From NCBI RefSeq assembly GCF_023278185.1, contig NZ_CP066356.1, positions 1,232,001 through 1,296,000 of the forward strand: DNA of 64,000 bases, read 5' to 3'. How positions within the stretch are numbered: position 1 is the first letter of the stretch; each line of letters starts with the position of its first letter. Source of the DNA: Bradyrhizobium elkanii USDA 76 (GTDB lineage Bacteria > Pseudomonadota > Alphaproteobacteria > Rhizobiales > Xanthobacteraceae). Below are positions 54,566 to 63,477 of the stretch, one piece after another. The notes beneath the pieces are model-generated. The model was not told the DNA's origin. It made no database searches and saw nothing but the letters and a program-made list of their open reading frames with translations. Both the position numbers and the translations under genes were made by a program.

Positions 54566-56188
54566 ATGAGAATTTCAACTCCACGATTGCCAATATTGCA
54601 CTTCGATTGGAGCCGTTCTGCCACGAGAGACTTCATTGCTCTTTTCGGCGGCGTCGTTCTCGCTTCACTCTTAGCGCATCTCTATGGGCTTGGCCCCCGT
54701 TTGGCGCAGCTGGGACGGCGCTATGTGGATTCGGTACTCGACGACATTATATTCATTGTGTTCGTCGCGTTCTTGCTGAGCATTGCACTATCAATCTTTA
54801 GTGTTCGGCGCTACCGAGAACTCGCCCGCGGAATTGACGCACGAACGATTGCAGAAGGGGACGTCCGCGATTTGGCGCGACACGATCCATTGACTGGCTT
54901 GCCGAACCGCCGCCTGTTTGATGAGAAACTTGATCTGTGCGCTGGCCTCGCCACCGACACGCATCAAGTCGCTGTTCTGATGCTCGGCCTCGACGGCTTA
55001 AAGCGGATCAAGGATACGCACGGCCATGAAGCGGTGGACAAGGCACTCTGCGAACTTGCCACAAGGCTTATCGACATCTTGCGCAAGGATGGCCTCCTGG
55101 CGAGGATCGGAGGCGACGAATTCGGGATCGTCCTGCCCAGCATTAGCTCCCTCGAAGATCCCGCCAACCTGGCGCGCCGTATGGTGGCGTCCGCCGCCGA
55201 TACTTTCGCGATTGAGACTGGCGCAGCCGAGCTTAGTCTTGGCATTGGCATCGCCATCGCTCCGCTTGATGGCGTCAACCCCCACGAATTGGTCAGGCGC
55301 GCAGAACGCGCGCTTTATCGCGCGCAGAGCGACGGCAGGTCGCGTGTTCGCTTTTTCGAACCGGACATGGACATACATGTCGAGCGGCGCATCAATATTG
55401 AGCGTGAGCTTCGGAGCGCTATCGCGGCGGATATTATCGAGCCCCACTACCAGCCGGTGGTTTCACTCGAAAGTAATCGCATCGTCGGGTTCGAGGCGTT
55501 GGCGCGTTGGGAAAACAGGACATTAGGGCATGTCCCGCCCGACGTGTTTATTCCAATTGCAGAAGAAACTGGCCTCATCGACGCTCTTGGAGATCAGGTT
55601 TTTCGCCGCGCGTGTCTTGATGCCACTGCGTGGCCGAAGACGTTCTCGCTTGCCTTCAACATTTCGCCTGTTCAATTGCGGGATTCCGCGCTTGGAGGGC
55701 GCATTATATCAATCCTTGAGCAAACCGGCTTTAGTCCATGCCGCCTGGAGATTGAAATTACCGAGAGCGCGTTCGTGGAACGAAACGGGGCTGCGAAGAC
55801 CGTGATTGACGAACTTCGTCGAGCCGGCGTCCGCATCGCGCTCGATGATTTTGGAACGGGTTATGCTACGCTTAGCCAGCTGCTTTCGTTTCGTCTTGAC
55901 AAGATCAAGATCGATCGCAGCTTCGTGTCGCATCTCGACGAGAGCACCGACAGCCGGGTGATCGTTCGTGCTATACTCGGCCTTGCTAAAGGGTTTGGTT
56001 TGACGACCACGGCCGAGGGAGTCGAAGACGAAGGCCAACTCGTCTATCTGGTGGCCAATGGTTGCACAGAAGGACAAGGCTACTTGTTCAGTGGTCCCGT
56101 TCAAGCCGCCGGTATCCCCGCGCTGCTTGATCGCCAAGCCCGCCGCGGACCGGTTACTGAAGATGGAGCAAGAAACCTACATGCGTGA
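54566..56188 (+). CDS. GGDEF-EAL bifunctional c-di-GMP protein
   Basis: 540 residues. Two membrane segments (FIALFGGVVLASLLAHLYGL; IIFIVFVAFLLSIALSIFSV), then GGDEF with the canonical ARIGGDEFGIVLPS near residue 181, then EAL: VGFEALARW near 309, NISPVQLRD, EITESAFVE, ALDDFGTGYATL, KIKIDRSF and CTEGQGYLFSGP. All EAL catalytic acids are present, so it can hydrolyse c-di-GMP. The I-site is degenerate (RKDG instead of RxxD). Probable counterpart of the cyclase at 52536. Confidence 0.92.
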   Translation: MRISTPRLPILHFDWSRSATRDFIALFGGVVLASLLAHLYGLGPRLAQLGRRYVDSVLDDIIFIVFVAFLLSIALSIFSVRRYRELARGIDARTIAEGDVRDLARHDPLTGLPNRRLFDEKLDLCAGLATDTHQVAVLMLGLDGLKRIKDTHGHEAVDKALCELATRLIDILRKDGLLARIGGDEFGIVLPSISSLEDPANLARRMVASAADTFAIETGAAELSLGIGIAIAPLDGVNPHELVRRAERALYRAQSDGRSRVRFFEPDMDIHVERRINIERELRSAIAADIIEPHYQPVVSLESNRIVGFEALARWENRTLGHVPPDVFIPIAEETGLIDALGDQVFRRACLDATAWPKTFSLAFNISPVQLRDSALGGRIISILEQTGFSPCRLEIEITESAFVERNGAAKTVIDELRRAGVRIALDDFGTGYATLSQLLSFRLDKIKIDRSFVSHLDESTDSRVIVRAILGLAKGFGLTTTAEGVEDEGQLVYLVANGCTEGQGYLFSGPVQAAGIPALLDRQARRGPVTEDGARNLHA

Positions 56189-56927
56189 GTCGACGCGCTG
56201 AGTTCAAGCGTGCTCGGGAGGCGTTAGAATGAGCCGTGTAGATCTGCCGCACTGCATTTGACGCGTTGCCGGCAATTGCATTGTTGCTCACGGAAGGCGC
56301 ATTCACTTAGACAGGGCGTGGGCTCTTAAGAAATCACATTGACTCGATCACTGGTAGCGGCCTGTCGTGCACACCGTTTTGCACCTGCTCCAACGTCAAC
56401 GCATAGGGGCATCCGCGAACGGCGATCAGATATCAGAAGTCCGGATATCGTCTCAAAGATCCGTCACCAACGCCCCTAATGCCTCTCCGACTGAAACGCC
56501 GGAGCTGACCGTTCTGGTCTCCTAACGACTCCTGATTGCGCCAGGGAGTGCCGAGCGCACACGATCCAAAGCGCACTTCCACGAGCATCCGGTTGTCCGG
56601 TCTGGTGGAGACGTTCTGATCAGGCCGTTTATGATCAGCGACACCTCCCAGCCCGCATTACTCAACGCCGAACGATTCACCCAAGGCTTCCAAAACGAGA
56701 CTTAGCCTGATTTGCGACCTTGCGTTAGAACGTAACATAGATTGTCCGATTTCTGACATGCAGTCGGTCTGGTACACTTCCTTGAAAAATATCCTTTACT
56801 GATCAAGCTGTCGCAGTTGGCACAGGGTTTGAACAGAGAAGTCCGTCCACCGCAGCCGCCCACGAAGCGGCGGCCACAATAATGCTTCTTCGGCAATGCC
56901 GTTTGGCACAACGACACGGGCTGCCAC
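56189..56927. other. 740-bp gap without a convincing gene
   Basis: Low coding character on both strands. A Cys-rich leftward frame at 56702-56929 (75 aa; CANCDSLISKGYFSRKC) starts almost on top of the rightward zinc-ribbon gene and could be a small gene, but I give it low weight. Confidence 0.35.
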
Positions 56928-57146
56928 ATGGAGTCGGTCTCAATAGCACGTCACAAAAACTGTCCTCAATGTGGCTCTGCGTTGGTCCACCGCGAGTGGC
57001 ATGAACGCATTGGTGCGCGGGAGGTCCAAGATCTCTGGCGCTGCTGGAATTGCAGGCACGAATTTATGACCATTGTCACTTCTGACGATACGGATCCTCC
57101 TATCGCTGAGATCACAAAGCTATTCTTTACCAGCCTGTTAGTCTGA
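56928..57146 (+). CDS. Small zinc-ribbon protein (72 aa)
   Basis: HKNCPQCGSALVHREWHERI then DLWRCWNCRHEFMTIVTSDD: two CxxC knuckles that should bind one zinc ion. Small proteins of this kind are frequent in Bradyrhizobium. No further domain; possibly a regulator. It lies 180 bp before the HlyD-like gene in the same direction. Confidence 0.62.
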   Translation: MESVSIARHKNCPQCGSALVHREWHERIGAREVQDLWRCWNCRHEFMTIVTSDDTDPPIAEITKLFFTSLLV

Positions 57147-57324
57147 TCAATGAACGCCTGAGCCGCTAACACTCGCATCCGAGCGGCATCAGACTTGGCA
57201 ATCCAAAGCAGGGCGGAGGGTCGCTTAGGGGAGAACAATTCGACCGTAGGCTCAGTATCTGCTTATCCCGGATGGGGAATACGCTGCGCGACCTTCCCAT
57301 CATAAATGAAGTTGGAGTGTTCTT

Positions 57325-58538
57325 ATGAGGCTCGTACGTGCAATCGTCGGCTTGGCCCTGTTGGCAGTTGGATTGTACGTTATTATCGGCGAGCACTTCG
57401 CCGGAACATCGGCGGATGCTACACTCAATGCTCGACTCTACATCGTTCGGGCCCCGATCGAAGGAAAAGTGACGCTTGCCGTAAAGAGCATCGGCGCGCG
57501 CATTAGTCCCGGCGAGCTTATAGCAGAATTGAACGACCAACGCTTCGATACCGCGAGGCTTCTTGAGCTTGATCGCGATCGCACGAACCAGCAGATCGAG
57601 CTCAACCGTCTCGTTGGCCAGCGAGAGGCCTTGTCCGCATCCCGGTCTCGCTTCGATGTTCAATCAACTGATTACCAGCGCGGCAGGGTTCGGCAGATTG
57701 AGGCTCGAATTGCCGAAACGAAAGCAGCTCAAGACGCTGCGGCCGCGCGCCTTCGTCAAGCGGACGCAGAATTCAAGCGGGCAAATGAGCTAAGCACGCG
57801 TGGTGTACAGACGGTGGCGAATTTGGATCGCGCTCGCGCAACTTACGACGTCGCGCAGCAAGAACTGGAGAGTGCGCAGCAGCGAGTGAATTATTTAGAG
57901 ACGGAACTTACGTCCGCTCGCGACGGCGTCTTCATCGGGGAGTCCTATAACGACGCTCCCTCCTCGGCCCAACGTATCCGCGAGCTCGAGCAGCGGCTGG
58001 CCGAGCTGAATGTCGACAAGGAGCAGGTGAAGGCACGTATTGTACTGCTCGACGGGCAAATCGATGCCGAGCGTCTTCGTGTCAATAGCTTGAGCTTCGC
58101 TACTCTTAATGCCAGCGTCGTTGGCCTAGTCTGGGACATACTAATAGACGATGGCCAATACGCGCATACGCGCGGCGCGGCCAGGATCTCATCAAGATCG
58201 TCGACTGCAGTACACTGATCGTCACTGCGGGCGTCAGCGAATCTCTCTACGACGGTCTCTCGGTGGGAACGGCCGTGCAATTTCGGTTGTTTCGCGATGA
58301 CCGTGTTTTCAATGGAACCATAACTCGCCTTGGCGGATCCGGTGCGGCCTCGCTTTACACCAATCTTGCTGTGGGTCCAAGTGCACAACATCTCCAGCGC
58401 TTTGATGTCACCGTGACTGTTCCAGACCTTGCAGGAGAGGCAGATCTCAGCTGCGCGATTGGACGTACTGGACGCGTTATCTTCACAGCCGGCCCAATCG
58501 CACAATTCCGTCGCTTTATGACGCGGTACGGACTCTGA
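57325..58538 (+). pseudogene. HlyD/BgsB-like membrane-fusion protein, frameshifted
   Basis: ATG 57325 with a signal-anchor (VGLALLAVGLYVIIGEHFAG), a lipoyl-like half (YIVRAPIEGKVTLAVKSIGA), a long coiled-coil (RQIEARIAETKAAQDAAAAR; YNDAPSSAQRIRELEQRLAE) and the second lipoyl half. At about 58175 (CGCGGCGCGGCCAG) the frame changes; the other frame gives RGQDLIKIVDCSTLIVTAGV and continues through AVQFRLFRDDRVFNGTITRL to TGA 58536-58538. Repaired, about 404 aa. Membrane-fusion partners like BgsB accompany beta-glucan synthases. The stop overlaps the synthase ATG, so the two were coupled. Confidence 0.82.
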
Positions 58539-60508
58539 TGCTTCTGCTGTCGCCACTCGTTGCTGCCTTCGCAGGCGCCGCCTTCATAGTTGGGCTTCGC
58601 CTTACCGTCTTTCCGTTGCTTAATCCGATGAAGTGGTATTGGCGCGCTCTTCTCCTGGGGACGGCTACCGTACTGTCTTGGCGTTATATGGCTTGGCGCT
58701 TCACCGAAACACTGGCACCGCTCGACTGGACTGCGGACGCGCTGTTCAGTTGGGGATTCGCCATACTCGAAGCTCTGACGATGCTTTCCTCTACCATCGC
58801 GTTTTTCATACTGTCGCGGGTGAAAGAGCGGTCGGCAGAAGCAAACCAGTACTCCGAATGGTGGCTGCCTGGAGAAGCGCCGCGCGTCGATGTTTTCATC
58901 ACGACTTACAACGAGCCGTCGGAAGTGCTCGAGCGCACGATCATTGGCGCGACCGAAATCCGCTATCCACGGCTTCGGATTTTTATTCTCGACGACGGCG
59001 CCAGGAATTGGGTGAGGCAACTTTGCGAGCTGTACGAAATCGGATATCTCGCACGCTCGGATAAGGAGCACGCTAAAGCGGGGAACATCAACCACGCACT
59101 TCGCGTGCGCGCCCGCGATCCAGCCCCCCCGGTCTTTGTCGCTGTACTTGACGCAGATTTCGTTCCCCATGCGGACTTCATCGAGCGGACACTAGCGTTG
59201 TTTCACGAGCCAGACGTCGCGCTCGTGCAAACCCCGCAGCACTTCTTCAATCCTGATCCGATCCAACATAACCTGGGAATAAGCACCGCATATCCGGATG
59301 AACAACGTCATTTCTTTGACAACGTCGAGCCAGCGCGGGACGCTTGGGGGATTGCCATCTGCTGTGGGACATCATCCGTAATGCGGGTCCGGGCCGTCGA
59401 GCAGATTGGCTGGATTCCAACACAAAGCGTAACCGAAGATTTCCTGCTCACCCTTAAGCTTGCGGAGAACGGCTGGCAAACTGCGTACCTTAACGAGCCA
59501 TTGACTGAAGGTTTGGCTCCCGAAGGATTGAAAGAGTATATTACACAGCGTGGACGGTGGTGCCTTGGCCTGATGCAGATCGTTCGCGGCTCATACAGCC
59601 CCTTTGGCATGCGAGGCCTTGGGCTGATGCATCGAATCGGTATCCTCGATTCATTGCTCTACTGGCTCAGCACCTTTCCCTTCAGGCTTGCCAGCTTGAT
59701 TTGCCCCCTGTTGTACTGGTGGTTCGGTATCACCATCGTGAACGCGTCGCTGGTGGAAATTATCAGTTATTATGTACCCTATTACCTAATGGTTCTGGTG
59801 TCCCTGAACTGGCTTTCAAAAGGGTTGTTTGTCCCGCTTCTCAACGATACGGCTCAACTGATCGCGGCCTGGCCCATCAGCCGGGCAGCTGCTCTCGGGC
59901 TTCTGACCAGCGGATCGCATAAATTCTCGGTGACGGCCAAAGGCGGCGACCGTGCCAAGGTCGTTGTCCAATGGGCGTTGATGCGACCGTTTCTACTCCT
60001 GCTCGCACTGACGATCGGCGGCCTGATCGTGCCGTTGAACTCCGATTTCGTCTTCAATACGTCCCCAACAGCGGGCGACGGCACGGCTATCGTGATGTTC
60101 TGGACACTTTACAACATACTGGTGCTGTTCGTGGCAGTCGTGGTGTGCATCGAACGACCGCGATACGATCGACCTCAGCGGCAGATCCCAGAGCCCATCA
60201 CGTTGGTGATCCAAGGTGAGAAACACCGCGGATGGCTTCTCAATCTGGGCCGAGGGGGCGCTCGAATCAGCGGTCCATCCGGGCTTTCCGCCGGAGCAGA
60301 AGGGAAGCTCGACCTGCCCGGGATTGGCGGAGTAGACGCGCATGTTGCTGCGACTACTCGTGATGGCTATCGAATCAAGTTCTCTCCAACTCCTGAGCAA
60401 AGGGCGAAAATTATCAAGAAGCTTCATACCGAATCGGCCATGCCAGGGGCCGATCGAGGGAACATCTTGCAAATGATCCGCGAGTTGGCGCGAGCTCTAA
60501 CGAGTTGA
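58538..60508 (+). CDS. BcsA/BgsA-like family 2 glucan synthase with degenerate PilZ-type C-terminus
   Basis: 656 residues; ATG overlaps the previous stop. N-terminal membrane helices, then a GT2 domain: TYNEPSEVLERT, FILDDGARN (Asp152-153), VLDADFVPH (DxD, 205-207), SVTEDFLL (Asp301) and QRGRW (337-341), the D,D,D,QxxRW set of processive synthases. Several C-terminal membrane helices follow. The last 100 residues look like PilZ (ERPRYDRPQRQI, then NLGRGGARISG), with Gly for the usual Ser of D/NxSxxG. Likely makes a cellulose-like or mixed-linkage beta-glucan under c-di-GMP control; the exact polymer is not shown by sequence. Confidence 0.85.
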   Translation: MLLLSPLVAAFAGAAFIVGLRLTVFPLLNPMKWYWRALLLGTATVLSWRYMAWRFTETLAPLDWTADALFSWGFAILEALTMLSSTIAFFILSRVKERSAEANQYSEWWLPGEAPRVDVFITTYNEPSEVLERTIIGATEIRYPRLRIFILDDGARNWVRQLCELYEIGYLARSDKEHAKAGNINHALRVRARDPAPPVFVAVLDADFVPHADFIERTLALFHEPDVALVQTPQHFFNPDPIQHNLGISTAYPDEQRHFFDNVEPARDAWGIAICCGTSSVMRVRAVEQIGWIPTQSVTEDFLLTLKLAENGWQTAYLNEPLTEGLAPEGLKEYITQRGRWCLGLMQIVRGSYSPFGMRGLGLMHRIGILDSLLYWLSTFPFRLASLICPLLYWWFGITIVNASLVEIISYYVPYYLMVLVSLNWLSKGLFVPLLNDTAQLIAAWPISRAAALGLLTSGSHKFSVTAKGGDRAKVVVQWALMRPFLLLLALTIGGLIVPLNSDFVFNTSPTAGDGTAIVMFWTLYNILVLFVAVVVCIERPRYDRPQRQIPEPITLVIQGEKHRGWLLNLGRGGARISGPSGLSAGAEGKLDLPGIGGVDAHVAATTRDGYRIKFSPTPEQRAKIIKKLHTESAMPGADRGNILQMIRELARALTS

Positions 60509-60518
60509 GGAGCGTGAG

Positions 60519-61604
60519 ATGCCGAAAAGACCGAGCTTACTCTCCTTGGTGTTCTGTGGAGGCGCCTTGCTCATATTGGTGCCTGCCGTGGTGACCGCAA
60601 CGATCTACACGGCCTTGCTACAGCAACGGGGAGAGCAGCTGCAATTCGACGCGCTAAGGATTCGCGGCGAAATGAGTTCCGCGCTGTTGGCCCGCCGGCT
60701 CTATGGAGTTTGGATGGATGTAGCTCGGTCCGCTGAGCTCATTGACCCGGCAGATCTTAAGAGTGCGCGAGAACACATCGACTTCTTGAGCCGCCTTGAT
60801 CGACGCTACACTTGGCTCGGCGTCGCGGATCTCGAAGGGACCATTCTCGCGGCTAAAGACGGCATGCTCGAAGGAGTAAGCGTTGCACAGCGACCCTGGT
60901 TTAAGCGGGGCCTTGTCTCGCCGGCGGCTATCGACGTGCATGCCGCTCAACTGCTGGCCACCCAGTTGCCTGCATCTCGTGAGCCCTATCGCTTTATCGA
61001 CCTGGCAGCACCGTTGCGCCACGCCGGCTCCGTTGCCGGGGTCATCGGCGCGCACCTTGACTGGAAATGGGTCGCAGAAGGCATGGACTCGTTACAAGTG
61101 CCCGGCATTGACGTGCTGCTGCTTTCGGGTGATCGAACCGTCCTGTTTGGCCCGCCCGATCTCATCAACAAGCCGCTCAACATCGGCTCCGCGCTTGCGG
61201 CTAGTCGCGTGACGACCGCGTCTCTACGCGAGCGCTGGCCTGACGGCAGGGACTACTTCGCAGTAATCGTTCCGACGGTCGGCTTCGCAAACCTTCCAAG
61301 CTTCGGTTGGTCTCTTCTGGTTCGGCAGAGTACCGACGAGGCGCTTGCGACCACCCGTAATTTAATCCGATCATTTTGGAGTAGTTTCGGTGTTTGTGCC
61401 ATTGCCACACTAGCACTACTCTTTTGTGCGGCGCAGTGGCTGAGGACGCCGCTCCGCCGGCTCTCGAATACGGCGGAGGCCCTCTTGCACGATCCATCCG
61501 CCCGCCCGCCATATTCGGAGACACGCTTTAACGAAGCGGCGAGGCTCAGTGACGCGCTAGCTCGTATCCAGTCGAAGCTGATGGGCCACTCTGGTCGCAA
61601 TTGA
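60519..61604 (+). CDS. Cache-HAMP membrane sensor without output domain
   Basis: 361 residues after GAGGAGCGTGAG. Membrane segment 1 (LVFCGGALLILVPAVVTATI), a periplasmic double-Cache-like domain with LGVADLEGTILAAKDGMLEG and EPYRFIDLAAPLRHAGSVAG, membrane segment 2 (SFGVCAIATLALLFCAAQWL), and a short HAMP (LRTPLRRLSNTAEALLHDP). It ends there, without kinase, GGDEF or MCP domain. Position 10 bp after the synthase suggests a ligand-sensing partner, or a truncated receptor. Stop codon is clean. Confidence 0.78.
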   Translation: MPKRPSLLSLVFCGGALLILVPAVVTATIYTALLQQRGEQLQFDALRIRGEMSSALLARRLYGVWMDVARSAELIDPADLKSAREHIDFLSRLDRRYTWLGVADLEGTILAAKDGMLEGVSVAQRPWFKRGLVSPAAIDVHAAQLLATQLPASREPYRFIDLAAPLRHAGSVAGVIGAHLDWKWVAEGMDSLQVPGIDVLLLSGDRTVLFGPPDLINKPLNIGSALAASRVTTASLRERWPDGRDYFAVIVPTVGFANLPSFGWSLLVRQSTDEALATTRNLIRSFWSSFGVCAIATLALLFCAAQWLRTPLRRLSNTAEALLHDPSARPPYSETRFNEAARLSDALARIQSKLMGHSGRN

Positions 61605-62221
61605 ATCCAAGCACCGACTGGAGATGACTAGCTGAACGATGATCACACCGGGCATGAAGTTGCGCGGAAGTGTCGTGTCTGGTCAGCGCCGAAACATCTG
61701 AGGCAAATTGAGGTTGACGAGGGAGGATATCTGGTTCGTCGCAGCCACCGGGAGCGAAGATGCAAGAGAAGTCTCCAGGGCCGCAGAACAAATGCTGAGG
61801 GATATTCCGCATCAGATCCGCTGGCAATTCGGCGGGAAGAACGGGTCTGCCGGTTCCGGCGGAGGGCCGGTACGTCCCGGTAGCGCTTCACGCTCGATAA
61901 GCAACACCGCCCCCTCTACGTCCTGGATGGTGAGGCACGGCGCGTCTGGTAGAACAGCATGGCCGCGGTATTCGATCACATTCCGAATCGATGACGTATT
62001 CCTATCTGATTCTCTTGTCGAGCAATGGCAAGGACGACAGGTTCTTCCGGGGCCGTTTACTCAAAACCAAATCTGCTTAACCCGAGAAAGGGACGAAGAC
62101 CACGCAGGTTCGTGCTCGAGATCACTGTAGTGCGCATCGCGGATCAACCGTTAGCAAACAGCGAGGCCGTCGTATGCATCCGGCCAGCACCCTGGGTAGG
62201 CGCACCGGTCTGCCGCGGCGC
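61605..62221. other. 617-bp stretch without a recognisable gene
   Basis: A 140-aa rightward frame at 61708-62130 has poor coding character and mixed composition. Nothing is supportable; the region leads into transposon remnants. Confidence 0.4.
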
Positions 62222-62362
62222 TCAGGCAGCAGCAGCTTTGGACTGTTGGGTCTCCTTCCAATTCCACGGGAGCAGGTCTGCGACTCTGCTGACGGGGTGA
62301 TCTGGAAGCTTGGCCAGCACGTCAGCGAGCCAGGCTTGCGGATCAACGTCGTTCATCTTGGC
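62222..62362 (-). pseudogene. IS66-family transposase, C-terminal remnant
   Basis: Leftward reading gives AKMNDVDPQAWLADVLAKLP, then DHPVSRVADLLPWNWKETQQ and a stop at 62222-62224. This is the signature C-terminus of IS66 TnpC (DVDPQAWL..VL..LPDHP...LLPWNW). Only about 46 residues remain. Confidence 0.82.
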
Positions 62363-62397
62363 TGTTTATCCCGCCCGCCGAACTATGCCAAACGGAT

Positions 62398-63477
62398 TTA
62401 GTATGGCACGCCGTTGTCGCGCTGGCACCGTCGATCGAGTGCAGGCAGCCCCATTCCATTCGGCGTAGTCTGATCGTTCAGAGCGTCTCGAGGAAGGCGA
62501 GTAGGCGGTCGTTCGGCTGGAAGCGAGTTCGCTTGCCGCGCTCGTACGGCCTTGAGCTTCGCCAGGGCAGCTTCCTTGAGGGCGAGGTTGGCGTGCAGGT
62601 ATGTCTGCGTCGTCTCGACCGATTCATGACCGAGCCACAGCGCGATCACGGAGCAGTCGACGCCGGCTTGCAGCATCGCAGCGCTGTGCCTCAGCACGTG
62701 CGGTGACACGCTCTTGGCTTCAAAGACGGGCAACTCTTGTGAGCGACACGAACATCCTTTCCCAGCAGGGACTGGACGCTGTCGGCACTGAGCCGGCCCC
62801 CCATGCGCACTCCGCTGACCACACTCGCTCGGCGTGCGCTCCAGGCATGGCTCAAGGAACCGTGGAAAGGAGCAACAGCGTTGTTCCCCAACGTGGGACA
62901 GCATCCCGGTCAAGGCTAGTCAGCTCGGAGAGGCGTAAGCCCGTCTGGGCCGCGACCAGCAGCAAGGTGTGATCACGGCGGCCAAGCCACGTCGTTCGAT
63001 CGGGCGCTGCGAGAACCGCCTCGATCTCGGGGCGCGTTAGGAAGTGCAGCTGTCGCTTATCCGGTCGACTCCTTCCGCCCTTTACCGACGCATCGTACGT
63101 GTGCGCCAGACCCGAGGTTCCGATCCTTCTTCAGGTTCGTGTCCTTCGACGAGCCGGCACACAGTGCGCTGATCCAGCGCGTGCTCGCCATACCGAGCAA
63201 GCGCCACGATGGCGGTCAGACGCAGGTTACGCGTCTTCGCGCTGGCGCCGCGCTTTACCTCGAGATCGGTTAGGAACGCGCCGATGAACGTTGCGTCCAA
63301 ATCGGTGAGCGCCAAGGCCGATGGGGGCTTCCGCAGCTGCACCTGTGCGAACAAGAACAGCAGCCGGAACGTGTCCCTGTAGGAGGCGATCGTGTTGGCG
63401 CTAACATTGCGCTGGCGCATGAGGCGCTCGGTGAAGAAGCGCTCGATCAACGTGGCGACATTGCAGGCAGGCTTCAT
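62398..63477 (-). pseudogene. Third tyrosine recombinase of a recombinase-in-trio (RIT) element, decayed
   Basis: ATG 63475-63477 overlaps the preceding recombinase stop (ATGA). N-terminal part: CNVATLIERFFTERLMRQRN, FLTDLEVKRGASAKTRNLRL. After a frame change near 63090 it continues LHFLTRPEIEAVLAAPDRTT, LLLVAAQTGLRLSELTSLDR (catalytic Arg); another change precedes SPHVLRHSAAMLQAGVDCSV, ALWLGHESVETTQTYLHANL (HxxR, GH, Tyr). At least three frames are needed, so it is inactive. Confidence 0.78.

Noticed and set aside
56702..56929. A Cys-rich 75-aa leftward frame
   Set aside because: Suggestive CxxC motifs, but no ribosome-binding site, and its start collides with that of the zinc-ribbon gene.
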